Assembly: GCA_964058805.1 (NCBI GenBank)
Contig: CAXKVV010000253.1
Location: 1 to 54,038, forward strand
DNA: 54,038 nucleotides
Direction of reading: 5' to 3'
From: Schoenoplectus triqueter
Taxonomy: Eukaryota; Streptophyta; Magnoliopsida; Poales; Cyperaceae
In this document: positions 25,201 through 36,039 of the stretch, piece after piece
Position numbering within the stretch: the first letter of the stretch is position 1
Layout: each line of letters begins with the position of its first letter
The notes under the pieces: model-generated
Seen by the model: the letters and a program-made list of their open reading frames with translations, nothing else
What the model was told of the DNA's origin: nothing
The model's database searches: none
Program-made: the position numbers and the translations under genes

Positions 25201-25457
25201 AAATTATAACAAGAACTCTAAAGAATGTTGCAACCAACGAGTCTTATGTCGTTGGCTTCAGCACCCCTTATGGCGTCTCACTTTCTGTCTCACCTGATCA
25301 ATTTTTCATTGGCAGTGGCAAAAAACAAAGCATCACATTTGTTTTCAATGCAACACTAAATAGCACTTCTGCGAGCTTTGGAAAAGTAGGGTTTTATGGA
25401 GACAGGGGTCATATGGTAATTATCCCTGTTTCTGTCATCTCAAAGATTGTGTATTAA
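19247..25457 (+). CDS. SBT2: Subtilisin-like protease, SBT2 type (ten exons, 833 aa)
   Basis: A secreted serine protease of family S8. Exons: 19247-19464, 20109-20259, 20513-20910, 21492-21587, 21687-21759, 21912-22194, 22916-23238, 23579-23849, 24247-24528, 25051-25457; the sum is 2502 nt, all GT-AG and in phase. Order of parts: signal peptide (residues about 5-25, LQLFVLLLVAFWW), I9-type prodomain with AVYIVTMKQPP, catalytic domain with D179 (IDTGID), H254 (DGHGTHTAS), oxyanion N361 (AAGNTGP) and S615 (SGTSMAAPH). A protease-associated insert lies at about 405-550, and an fn3-like C-terminal domain ends in SKIVY. All catalytic residues are intact. The many introns and length fit the SBT2 group rather than the mostly intronless SBT1 genes. 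Substrate unknown. Intron 1 carries a MITE and intron 3 an exact 177-bp duplication. Confidence 0.93.
19647..20050. mobile_element. (TA)n fold-back MITE, copy E, in subtilase intron 1
   Basis: Flanked by (TA)n on both sides (19630-19646, 20050-20061). The inner arms pair: CATATGAAAACCTTATGGAA against TACAAGGTTTTCATATG, and CAAAACACTCC-like blocks are replaced by AAAATGTTCC. The end motif GCAAACG occurs in both arms. It belongs to the family of the chain at 8133-14345. It ends 58 bases before exon 2. Confidence 0.85.
21050..21403. repeat. Exact 177-bp tandem duplication in subtilase intron 3
   Basis: Units 21050-21226 and 21227-21403 appear identical base for base, including a run of 11 A and a run of 6 G. 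Each also contains an internal doublet of CAACAATGGGCACTTCATCA. The repeat lies wholly in the intron and leaves the exons in phase. Confidence 0.9.
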
Positions 25458-26345
25458 TCGTATTATAATCTGACATGACACGGTGACACCCTAGCTAACC
25501 CTAACCTTATGTAATCCAAATTTTGATGTACAAGTTGATGTTTTTTTTGCGTGTAATTAGCAACTTTTGCGTGCCTAACAATCTCTATATGTTTGTTTTC
25601 TTTAACAAACTACTTACAGTTTCTGTAGGCTGTAGCAGTCAAAATGGCCGGACTGTACATTGCCTACTACTTGCATTAGCGCAGTGTTTATTTTTTTTAT
25701 CAGATTTATCATTTACTTCTTCTTCCTCTATTGTAAGTAAGAAAGAAAAGAAACCAGACAATTTTTGTGTCTTGACGACGCGATCATATGTTGCTATATT
25801 GTAACCTGTGTTTGCTTCTAAAGCACCAGTCCAGTCTGTAGAATTGTCATGGGGTGGTGCACAGTACGACCAATTGACTTTGTTATAGAGGTCTAGAGGA
25901 AGATAACGGTCCATTTGATTTGTAGTAAATTGCTAATGTAGTGCGAAAATAAATGAAGGTAATTCAAAGGGTACTTAATTGAGGCACAAATTTAATAAAC
26001 GCAAGTCTAGTACAGAAAGTGCTGAGTTTCGTAAGTTTAGTACAAATAGTGTTGAGTTTCGTATCTCTACGGAGCGACACAATAAATTAAAAGAGATATA
26101 AAAAGTAATATATGTCGGAGTTATTAGAAGTCTTGTTTTAAAAATAAATAAATAAAGCACAAATTGAATATATTGACGCTTTGATGGGGTTGTCCGAAAT
26201 CTTGAAGTGATTGATACGCTGATAATAAAGGCTAACTGATCTCCCATAATATAAAAAAAGTAAAGTTAATCCTTTATTTTCCAACAGATCAAACAAGAAA
26301 CAGAATATCTGATGTGTCTACTCGGCTACTATTGAATAAAAAATA
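25458..26345. other. 3' flank of the subtilase gene
   Basis: Probably 3' UTR and intergenic DNA. Short frames on both strands (25523-25804, 25639-25914, 25975-26247) have no recognisable domain and overlap one another. Confidence 0.45.
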
Positions 26346-29300
26346 GAGAAAAGTTTTCTTATATCTTAATTTTTATATCTTATTTTATACTCTAACTATC
26401 TTAACTCTACTTCAAAAAAAATTATCTTAACTAACCGAATTACTTTCTAACTGTTATTCAATTTAGATTTGTTAAAAAAATATGAGTCACATATTCGACC
26501 TATTTGAATAAATTTTTTAATGATATCTCTCTCATCTTTGAGAGTTACTCTTCATTCTATATATCGTTCAAAAACTAGTGATAAGGGGAACACAATGAGC
26601 TAAATTATACATGAAATAGATCAACGGTTTGGAAGAAATCAAAGGAGAAAATATCTCAGTTAGAAATTCAATTAGAGTGATCTAGTGTGGGTGAGTCTTA
26701 ATCGATTGATCAAATATTTTTTCTAGGCCAAGGAGATGATGCGTGAAATTTTAATCAAGTGCTCTAATGTACTAAGTGTTCGGATTATCATTTCACTTCT
26801 CATGCACAAACATAATATTTTGAAACTCAATTGATCGAGAAGTGGAGCTAGACCAAATTCAGGGAGAGAAGATACTATTTGAGTATTCATTCGGATGAAT
26901 TAGTTGAGAGATATGATAGAACACAAGAAGAATATTTTATTATACTAAATAAATGTGCGTCAGACTTAGTATAATAGATATGAAAATTTAATTGTACTAA
27001 GTATAAAATTTTATTATACAAAATATAAAAGACTTCAATCGTTATATTGAGAATTGTGTTTGGAGAAATTTCAACACAAAACACACATAGACTATTGTTT
27101 GTACTAATTAAAATTAAAACTAAATATTATGTTTTGAATGATATTATAAATTATAGGCAGTAAATATGAAGAGTTATTTATAGTACATATTGAAGCGTGC
27201 ATGTAGTATATATTTAGATTTATTTGTAGTAGTGAAAATTAAGACTAAACTAAAAATTATATTTTGAATGATACATTAAGATGTGTTATGGTAGATATTA
27301 ACTTATTTGTATTAAATATAATTTTTTCCCATAATTATTTTAGAAATATTATTTTGTGTTACATATTTATTACATATTGTTGATAATATTATAACTTAAT
27401 GATATGAGATATTAATATATTTTTTTATTATTTATTAAGATTATTTTTTTATAAATATAAATTATAAGGTCTTAAGATATTAAGAAAAATACTAAATATA
27501 AAATTATCAATTGTAAGGACTAAGTTAAGATAATAAGAATATATCTATATTTAGAAAATATTATAAAATTTTATATTATTTAAAGCTAATGACTTAATTA
27601 ATTAATTTTAAGAATTTAATTGTTAAGTCTTAAGATGAGAATAATTAGGTATTGAGATTTGGCTCCAGGAGTGTTCGGTAAATATTTTTTGAATTATATA
27701 TTATTTAAAGTTAAAAATAAAACTTATGTTAATATATATTAAGACATCAAATGAACGATCTTAAGATTTTTAATGCTAAATTTTAATATTTTATTTATGA
27801 GATTTTATATTGAATATAAATTATATAAAAATATTATTTTAGATAAATTTTATTAAGACTTTATTTCTTAGTTGTTACATTAGATATAAAGATTTGATTT
27901 AAATAATATTTAGTAAATATTCGAGATTTGTATATCCTTTAGAGATGAAAATGACTTATAACATTATATATTAAGACATCATTTGATAATTTTTAAGACT
28001 TTAAATATTAGATATTAAGACTTTTAATATCGTCTGTAGAATGGTCTGGTGAGTTTCAGAAGAGCCGTTATTATTTAGTGAGCAGTTTGATTTCATCATG
28101 TGACTGTTTTTGTCTCTGTGTAAAAGCGGTCATTAGATCTTTATTATTGTCGGCTTATGCAAGATAGAAATTCAACTATATAGCTCTCTTTAATATTCAA
28201 ACAAGAGACTAAATAATTATTGCTGACTTATATTTTAAGACATTACAGTTTAGGAATACATAATTATTCATATCTTGATGACCGTTCAAATATAAATTTC
28301 AAGTTCAAAATTATGACTTATAATATTGAATATTAAGGCATCATTTTTTGTGTGTTAAGACTTGAAACATTCGATTTTAGCACATTAAAGTTTAGACATA
28401 TAGACTTGTCCATATCCTAATGGATGTTCAAATATAAATTTTAAATTCAAAATATGACTTATAATATTAAATATTAAAACGTTGTATTTCTTGTGTTAAG
28501 TCTTAGAACATTCAGTTTTAAGATAATGAGGTTCAAGTATAAATACTTGTCAATATCTAGAATGTAGCTCAAATATAAATTTTAGTTTAAAATATAATTT
28601 ATAATATTAAATTAAGATGTTGTATTTCTCTTGTTTAGACTTGAGACATTCAATTTTAAGACATTGAGGTTCATATATAAATACTTGCTCATATTTTTAT
28701 TATCGTCCAAATATAAATTTTAAGTTCAAAATATGACTTGATATATTAAATATTAATACTTTATTTCTCTAGTATTAAGACTTAAGACTTCTTATTTTAA
28801 GACTTCAATGATCGTTCACAGACAGACAATTTGTTGATGTTTGAGAACATGGTTAACGTGGTCAATGACTTTTTCAGTTGTGGTACAGATCGGGGGTACA
28901 ATTAGTTGGCCTATAAAAAATAATATAATTATTATTTACTTGTGATCGACTTAATTTTTCGAGAAAAGTTTCTTATACCTCAACTTAAATACTTCATTCT
29001 ACACCCTAACTATCTTAACTAATCTAACTACTTTCTAAATGTTATTTAATTTAGATTTGCAAGAAAAATAACAAAATACGGGTCACGTACTTGACATGTT
29101 TGAACTAAAGTTCCAATAATATCTCTCTTATCTTTGAGAGTTACCCTTTATGCTATATATCGTTGAAAAGTTAATGATGAGAAAAACACAATGAAAAATG
29201 GATCAACGATTTGGAAGAAATCAAGAAAAAAAGTATCTCAGTTAGAAATTCAATCGGAGTGATCTAGTGTGGGTGAGTATCAATCAATTGATCAAATATT

Positions 29301-29555
29301 TTTTCTAAGCCAAGAAAATAATACGTAAATTTTAAACAAGTGTTTTAATATTTTAAATATTTGAATCATCATTTCACTTCTCATGCACAAAGAGAATGTG
29401 TTGAAACTCACATTTTAAAGCCTGATTGATCAAGAAGTGGAGCAAGACCAATTTTTGAGAGTAAAAAGATGAAATTTGAGTATTCAGTCGAATGAATTGG
29501 TTGAGAGATAAGAGAAAATACAAGAAAGATATTTTATTATACTAAATAAATGTGC
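26346..29555. repeat. AT-rich repeat locus: diverged 0.6-kb direct repeats around a ~140-bp tandem array
   Basis: The segments 26346-26958 and 28961-29555 are diverged direct copies: both start GAGAAAAGTTT, carry CTAACTATCTTAACT and GTGATCTAGTGTGGGTGAGT, and end ACTAAATAAATGTGC. Between them lie units of about 138-142 bp, clearest at 28230-28850, marked by CAAATATAAATTT at 28287, 28429, 28570 and 28708. The same unit and tail (GATGTTYGAGAA...ACAGATCGG) recur at 39600-40290. This may be an old LTR-bearing non-coding element, but I could not find ends or target duplications. No genes. Confidence 0.65.
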
Positions 29556-29631
29556 TAAGGGCAAAATTGACACCTTAATTAGTAATTACTGAAAGTATCT
29601 TACCAAGTATGCTAAGGGCAAAATTGACACC
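29553..29631. repeat. 22-bp direct repeat
   Basis: TGCTAAGGGCAAAATTGACA plus CC occurs exactly at 29553-29574 and 29610-29631. Function unknown. Confidence 0.8.
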
Positions 29632-29810
29632 AATAATTTCTGCTATGAATATTACAAATTCTGCATTCAAAATAGCTGTGCCCTTCATAAATCCCGATAC
29701 CCTCGCCATCGTGGCGTCGCCATCATATTATAATGAAAAAAATACATCAATATTAAATTATTAACTATATTATATTAATAATGATGAACGATATAATAAT
29801 CACAATAACA

Positions 29811-29836
29811 ACAGCAGCAGCAATAACAACAACAAC

Positions 29837-29891
<55 letters not shown>

Positions 29892-29930
29892 GTAATAATA
29901 ATAAAATAATAATAATAATAGTAATTGTAA
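29811..29930. repeat. (AAC)n/(AAT)n microsatellite
   Basis: Runs of CAG, AAC and then mainly AAT triplets. They create an artefactual minus-strand reading frame rich in Ile and Tyr. Confidence 0.9.
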
Positions 29931-30261
29931 TGATGATCAAATAATAGATAATAATAATACCCATCAATTTTTAAATAATTAAAACAATTAATAATATTTA
30001 AAACATAATAATAAATGACTGTAATAATATTAATGATCACAATGACCCAATCAAGATGATGATAAATAGTAATGGCCATGATGAAGATGGTGACGATGAT
30101 GATGACGTCATCATCAACAATAACAAGTTAACAACGATGACGACGGCGACTATAATAATACTAATGATATTATTAATATTAGTAATTTTATTATAAATTG
30201 TGCGTTCCAACTCAATAATTTGAGGAATAATTTATACTACATGAAGAAATTCCAATAGATT
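29931..30261. other. AT-rich spacer
   Basis: Low-complexity AT-rich sequence with scattered GATGATGA blocks. No gene, RNA or element end recognised. Confidence 0.4.
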
Positions 30262-30352
30262 AATCAGGTTAAGAATCCGAACAAAAAGGCTTATTTACAA
30301 ATTAAAGCTACTTAATTGTACTAGACAACCTTAAGGAGCTATTGCCAAAAAG

Positions 30353-31381
30353 TAGGGGTATCAATTATTGCCCCGACCTGATCCGATTCGACATGACCTG
30401 AAAATAAATGGGTCGAGTATGAATTTAATTTTTTTGATCCGAATCAGGTCGGGTCGGGTTCAGGTCAACCCGACCTGACCCGATTAATTATGTTTTTTAA
30501 AGTAATTTTGTGATTTAGTACTAATTAAATCTTAAATATATATTAATTAAAATTAATTATAAATTAATTAATATTTTATTACTTAAAATTAAATAAAAAT
30601 ATTTAATTATTTTATATGGGTCGGATCGGATATGGGTCAAGATTTTTTAACCAAATTTATGTTGGAATTAATTATTATTAATTACAACATGTATGGGCTT
30701 ATATGTAATAAATATATATTATATAATGGACTGTCAAATTATACCCGTAATGAAGTGATCAAATTATGTATCGGGTTTATTATATGTCATGAGAAGTGAG
30801 CCCTTTAATGTGTAAATGTGTATTAATGACTTTATGATTTAGTGATGGTCTGAATTATATAAAGTCTGATAATAATACAATTATGCTATTGATCTCTGAG
30901 GAACACAACTATAGACAACTTTTTGATTAAGCATGAAACCCGTTAAGAGAGAATCTGGATCCAATATGGACCCATTAAGACATAATTACACTCAGTTATA
31001 TGGACGTCCATATATATATACAGGGATACTGTTGGTTTTGAAATGATTCTGATTGTTCCCCACTTTCGTTTCCCAACAGATCCATCTCTCTCTCTTAACA
31101 CAGTTTCAGAAGAGAAAAAACTGTCGGCGCCGGTCCTCTCAATCGCTCCATCAGATTAGAGGAAGATCGCTGGAAGGCTAGAGAAGTCTGGTGATCAACG
31201 AGGTTGTGTATCTCTGGAAGACCGACAACATGAATCAAAGTAATATAATTTATGTTTGTAGTTCACTAAAGGATCATAGTCATACAGTAAAATTTCTATC
31301 AATTTAATCAGACCGGATTTGAATAAAAAATAATAATAAAATAATATTATTCGACCCGAACCTGAACCATTAACATCCCTA
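30353..31381. mobile_element. hAT-type MITE 2, split by a solo LTR
   Basis: Starts TAGGGGTATCAA and ends TTAACATCCCTA, with a perfect 8-bp target duplication CCAAAAAG (30345-30352, 31382-31389). Its GGTCGGGTCGGGTT / CAACCCGACCTGACCC blocks and AAGTAATTTTGTGATTTAGT segment match hAT MITE 1 in inverted orientation. Without the inner LTR and its target duplication it is about 382 bp. Confidence 0.88.
30660..31301. mobile_element. Solo LTR (642 bp) inside hAT MITE 2
   Basis: Begins TGTTGGAATTAATT and ends TCTATCA, flanked by a perfect 5-bp target duplication ATTTA (30655-30659, 31302-31306). The MITE resumes on both sides. No coding capacity. A TATATATATACA block near 31011 could be its TATA element. 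Probably a remnant of a Copia-like element after LTR-LTR recombination; the lineage is inference. Confidence 0.75.
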
Positions 31382-31469
31382 CCAAAAAGTTTTGGTACTA
31401 GACTTTTGATCTGGACAATTTTAGATTATCTGCAAATCGATAAGGAACGATATGGTTTTGTAACAAAAA

Positions 31470-31554
31470 GGGGTCGTGGCGCAGTTGGCTAGCGCGTAGG
31501 TCTCATAACTTGTGTTTGATCCTGAGCTCGAGAGTTCGAGCCTCTCTCACGCCA
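31470..31554 (+). tRNA. tRNA-Met(CAT)-like gene with an 11-nt intron, possibly decayed
   Basis: A cloverleaf can be drawn: D stem GCGC/GCGC, anticodon loop CTCATAA (31502-31508, anticodon CAT), an intron of about 11 nt (31509-31519) at the usual place after base 37/38, and T stem GAGAG/CTCTC with loop TTCGAGC. It follows the plant elongator tRNA-Met pattern. The 7-bp acceptor stem GGGGTCG/TCACGCC has two non-pairing positions, so the gene may be decayed. The CCA end is not reliable evidence. A worse-preserved relative lies at 50505-50565. Confidence 0.6.
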
Positions 31555-31696
31555 TTGAAAAGACCAGAACTGTGATGACACTGCAGTAGCGATGACTACG
31601 GGTCAATCACAATCGTCTGATTACAGAGATGACATCTGCAACCCTGAGTTCTGTTCTACTTTTCCTTTTTTATTTTTCGATCGTCAATCCTTTTGA

Positions 31697-32112
31697 TTCA
31701 GTTTAGCGGCTCTCATTTAAAGCAAATATTAAGTGAATCGGCCCAATCTGGCCCAGAGAACACGATCCAAGAATAATTTCATTGTAATTCTCGGAAAATT
31801 AAAGAGTCATCATACTAAAAATAGCATATATATAAAATCAGTATATAGGTCAATCAAATATATATAGGAACGGGAATAAAAAAACAACGGCCTAATATTC
31901 TTATAAGCTAAGTAACCTAACGGATATATATTTTAATTTTTAAAGAACACGGCTAAATATAATCTTCGGCCTAACGGATATCTAAACTTTTAGTTATATG
32001 CGACTCGTTTTGTTATTTAAATGCTCTCTCTCATGGTAGCTGCTGAGTTTCCGTTAAACCCTAAAAAAGACAATTAAAACAAGCAAGGAAGAGTCTCAAG
32101 GGAAGAAGAACC
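31697..32112. other. Upstream region of the CAF1-like frame
   Basis: AT-rich sequence without a gene. I see no strong TATA element; ACCATGG-like context surrounds the ATG at 32113. Confidence 0.4.
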
Positions 32113-32913
32113 ATGGCGCAACTCAGTACTGCAAGCTTTCACCAAGCAGGGCCAGTTCGATCCGTTTGGGCCCACAACCTGGAGCATGAATTCACATTGA
32201 TTCGTCAATTCGCACAATCATACCCCTTTGCTATGATCGACACCGAATTTCCAGGTGTCGTGCATGAGGCCCCGAAGCACCCTCGACACATGTCGCCCCA
32301 TGAGCGCTATGCTCTTGTCAAGAGGAACGTTGACTGCCTCAAACTGATACAGCTAGGGCTCATATTGTGCACCTCTGACAGTGGTGATGGGGCTTTCACC
32401 ACCTGGGAATTTAACTTCAGAGGTTTCAATCCGCTTCAATATCCACATGCTTCAAGCTCAATCCAGCTCTTAGAGTCGCAAGGCATGAATCTCTGGATGA
32501 ACTACGATCATGGCATTGACCCGCAACAATTTAGATGTTTGATGTTGTCTTCAGGTTTGCTCTTCAACCCTTCAAGGATATGGATATGATTTCACTTGGC
32601 CTATGATATCGCATATCTGGTAAAGGTTCTGACAGGCACAAATCTGCCGGACTAGATGGAAGGATTTCTGAACCTTGTTTGCTGTTACTTTGGTCCAAGG
32701 ATCTTTGACATAAAATATCTGTGCAAGGAGTGCGAAGGTCTGGAAACAGTTGCCGAGATACTAGATGTGCAACATGTTGCCAGGACTTCTCACCATGCTG
32801 GGTCTGACAGCTTGTTCACCTGGCACACATTTAAGACAATGAGATCAATTTTCTTCAGAGGTGGGATAGAGGTGAGGAAGGCCGGCGTTCTGTTCGGGAT
32901 ACAGGATAGCTGA
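32113..32913 (+). pseudogene. CAF1: CAF1 (CCR4-associated factor 1) deadenylase, intronless, two in-frame stops
   Basis: CAF1 is the DEDD-type 3'-5' exonuclease of the CCR4-NOT complex that shortens mRNA poly(A) tails. One frame of 267 codons covers the whole family length, with D43 and E45 in MIDTEFPG, D165 in the AYD motif, and H227 and D232 in ARTSHHAGSD. It is broken by TGA at 32587-32589 (codon 159, where the family has a residue in the W-V-T-F-H stretch) and TAG at 32653-32655 (codon 181). There is no frameshift. Intronless structure is normal for many plant CAF1 genes, so it need not be a retrocopy. Codons 1-158 alone would lack three of the five active-site residues. Readthrough or an unusual start at 32656 seems unlikely. 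Confidence 0.85.
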
Positions 32914-35149
32914 GCTATGAGATAGCTAGAATTATGGGCTACACACTACCATTTTCTTGTTTCTTTCATCTTTTTTTTTTTTTTTTCTGGCGTGTATAGC
33001 TAGAATAAGTTACACAGAACAAAAGTGATTTCTTTCCTAATATTGGATATTTTCTTATTATCATTGTATTTTTTTTTCATTTCCGTACCCTATTTGATTT
33101 TATTTTTACCAAGCCAAAATCACACTGAAAACAAGCACAATGATGCAGAGCAACTAATATTGAAATCATCAGCTTTTCCAATTACATAAGTTTAATAAAA
33201 TAATGCCTTGAATTTTGTTGTCAGTGTCTGTTGGTTCTGTTTGTTTCACCTGCTGTCAGTTCCGTTTGTTCTTGGAGAGGGAATTTTGGTGTCAATGTAA
33301 ACAAGGTGCAAATTAAAACAATTGGAGGACCTGTATGCAAACGTTACACAAAAAATCTGAAAAGGGAAGGCAGAATCTTGTAGCCATTTCATGTCAATTG
33401 TTAATGAATTACAAAACATTGAACAGCGACGAAAAGAAATATGAGAAAGTTTAAGGAGCTTTTATCAAAAGGAAACTTTAGCAGTAAACGAGATATGTTA
33501 TTGGGTTTATCTTTTTCTTTTTCTTTTTTGAGAAAAAAGTAAATGATGCAGGTACTGAAACTAGTACTGATTATGAGTCTTTTTTAATGGCAGCGTATAG
33601 AATCTGTCCAGAGGGAAAATGATTCTGTGTTTTGGAAGTTGTATTCTTTTTACTTGAAAGTTCAAGTCAACGAAGTTGTTATTGGCCTTCGTTCCTGTAG
33701 TAAATATTTAGGTTTCTAGCTGTTTTTTTTTAAGATTTGCTTGTAACTGCAAATCGGGCACATGATGTTTCATGTGATATTGAAACCGATAATTCTATGA
33801 TGTTCCTTTTTTTTGACAAAGATAAGTCTGAACTAAGACAATAACCATGTCATAAAAAATTTTCGTTTCCTTATTAGTAAAACATGTCAAGTTAAAAATA
33901 ACATTTGAACTTCAACTTCACTGCAAAAGAAAAGTCATAACAGAATATTCATTTTCTACTAGTCTTTTCATGAATAATACTAATGTACTGTTGTGACTTG
34001 TGAACAATGAACTGTTCATCAAGAATAAATATTAAAGAAGTAATGAAGGGAAAGCAAATTAGTTGTAGAAAAACTTGAATCTGGATTATACCAAGAAGGG
34101 AAAAAAATCAATGTGTCACTAATATGGTGGATTTAGACAGTAAATATTCATTTCTGCGAAATATGATCGGTTTGATGTCTAGGTGAAGGTCCAAAAAGAG
34201 GTGCCAGCATATTGATAGGGTCTGCGGTGTCTATGTAAATGAGGTGCAAATCACACACAAAAAAAATGATGGGCCTGGATGCAAACATTGCAAAGCTGAA
34301 GCGATAAGCAAAATATTCTAGCCACTACAAGTCATGAATTAAAAAAAGAATGAACTGCAATAAAAAGAGTCATCAAAAAGTTTAGGGGGCTTTTGGTAAA
34401 AAATGAAATCCATAGTGAGATGCTTGTTTACTGGGATAAATGCAATATCGCTATCATGTTGTCAGTTGCTACTGGAAATAATGTGGTTGTCCCATGTTAT
34501 CAAACTAGTACTGATGTCTGATGACTGACGAGTCCTTCTAAATGTGAATTGATATTTATTATGAAGTTCGAGTTTTGTATGATTCTGTCCAGGGGGCATG
34601 GCACCGTATCAGTTAATAACTTTACTACTTTAGTAATGTATAATGAATATGCTTGAATCTGTGTATGTTTCGGCAGTTAAATTCTTTATTTTCTTTCTGG
34701 ACTTCTCTTTTTCTTGATAGCAGGGACTAAGAACTCTATTTGTCATGTACATATATGTGGATTTCTCTTTTCCTGATAATATTTCTTGCGACTGTTTAAC
34801 TAATTAATAAATCTAGTCGACAAGCAGTTTGGCTAAACAACAGTTACAGTACTGATCAAAGTGCCCTAATTAACAATCTTATTTTAACCTCTCCAACCGT
34901 CATCGAATTGAGAAGAAACCTCTCCAAAAAGTATATCATCAATGAATCTAAATTCTAACCTTTTTTTTTCCAGAGTTTCCACATAATACTTAATTAATTT
35001 CTCGACAATCCCCTAGAAACTAAATAAAAGGAGTTGAGCTAACACTGACAGCAACAAGACCTATCTACCATCTATGCAAATATGCATTTTTGAAAACCAA
35101 CAAAGTAACAGTTTTTGAGTTCAAACCAGCCACCAAAGCAAACTTCTCC
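32914..35149. other. Intergenic region with a diverged ~210-bp direct repeat
   Basis: No gene supported. Segments near 33288-33500 and 34228-34440 share GGTGTCWATGTAAA, GAGGTGCAAAT, CCTGKATGCAAAC and AAGTTTARGG blocks in the same order, so they are old copies of one sequence about 940 bp apart. A pyrimidine tract lies at 32960-32990. Confidence 0.45.
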
Positions 35150-35156
35150 TATAAAT
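35150..35156 (+). promoter_or_regulatory. TATA box of the proline-rich protein gene
   Basis: TATAAAT lies 83 bases before the ATG at 35239, giving a leader of roughly 55 nt. Confidence 0.6.
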
Positions 35157-35238
35157 TTCAGCTTAATTGTTCCATTATTCTCATCACCTAACAAATCACA
35201 AGGCAAAAAAAGACCTTAGCACAAAATATCACCATAAC

Positions 35239-35637
35239 ATGGTTTTAGAGATCAATTTCTTAGCACTTATCATCACTATATTCCTTGTAACAAGAGATGA
35301 ATCTCGTCATATCCTAGAGGTTCATGAAGCCCCACCTGTCCATTCAGAAACATCGAATTTACCTGAACCGACACTACCGGTGCTGAAAGTTGAGCATCCA
35401 CCCGTGCCAAAAGTCGAGCTTCCACCTTTACTGGAAATCCCAAAGATCACATTGCCTCTGAAACCTGAGATACCAAAAGTTGAGCTTCCACCATTGCCAG
35501 AAATCCCAAAGGTCACATTGCCCCTGAAGCCTGAGATACCGGCTTTTGTTCCTGAAATTCCCGAAATACAAATTCCAGAAAGTATCCCGGAGCTTCCCAT
35601 TCCATTTGCCCCGCCTCATGCTAAGGAATCACCATGA
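35239..35637 (+). CDS. Small secreted proline-rich protein with two 22-residue repeats (132 aa)
   Basis: The start is the ATG at 35239; the longer open frame from 35167 adds only a leader-like stretch, and the TATA at 35150 favours 35239. Residues about 1-20 (MVLEINFLALIITIFLVTRD) look like a signal peptide. A Pro/Glu/Leu/Lys-rich region follows. Two tandem 22-residue units occupy residues 57-78 and 79-100, built on PKVELPPL-EIPKVTLPLKPEI. The C-terminus (PEIPEIQIPES...PFAPPHAKESP) is degenerate repeat. No enzyme domain and no Cys. This looks like a cell-wall or extracellular structural protein of the plant PRP kind. A second, Gly/Ser-rich frame on the opposite strand (35322-35600) is a shadow. 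Expression unknown. Confidence 0.72.
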   Translation: MVLEINFLALIITIFLVTRDESRHILEVHEAPPVHSETSNLPEPTLPVLKVEHPPVPKVELPPLLEIPKITLPLKPEIPKVELPPLPEIPKVTLPLKPEIPAFVPEIPEIQIPESIPELPIPFAPPHAKESP

Positions 35638-36039
35638 GAGAGAAGAAAATATAGGCGATTGAGTTCTGTATGTAGTTTGTCAATCAATGTGTTTTTCTAT
35701 ATTTGCATGATTTTTTTAATTTCTTATTTGTGATTGGTGTTCTATTGTGTAGTTGATGTAAATGCTACTATCATGGAGAATATCGGTGAGCGACATTTTT
35801 AAGTCCAATATATATATTAATATATAACTGCTATTGATATTTTACATACAACCAGTAATCTCATTTATCTTGGTGTAATTTCACCCCAGTGGTCAGTAGA
35901 TAATTTCCTTGTTTAATTTTGGATTCAAAATCTTCATATATAATATATAATGGAAACATTTATTATGTCAATGAAATTTAGTATTATTTATATTTTTTGT
36001 AGAATATAACATATTTTTTTATTTGAATGAAATTGAATA
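35638..36039. other. 3' flank of the proline-rich gene
   Basis: AT-rich, probably 3' UTR and spacer. No other gene. Confidence 0.4.

Larger units (their letters stand above)
30262..31696. repeat. Local duplication, left copy (with tRNA-Met-like gene)
   Basis: After removing inserted elements, 30262-30352 and about 31382-31696 match 48976-49072 and 50505-50716. Shared blocks include AGCTACTTAATTGTA, ACAACCTTAA, the tRNA T-arm, GAACAGAACTGTGATGAC-like sequence and TCTGCAACC...GAGTTCTGTT. The copies are diverged, so the duplication is old, and each copy was later hit by different insertions. Confidence 0.7.

Noticed and set aside
26346..29555. Typical LTR retrotransposon with 0.6-kb LTRs
   Set aside because: The direct repeats lack clear TG/CA ends, target duplications and any coding motif; kept only as a repeat locus.
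29765..30079. 104-residue minus-strand frame rich in Ile, Tyr and Val
   Set aside because: It is the translation of an AAT/AAC microsatellite; no start context or domain.
35322..35600. Gly/Ser-rich minus-strand frame opposite the proline-rich gene
   Set aside because: It is the complement of the Pro/Glu/Lys repeat codons; signal peptide and TATA support the + strand only.
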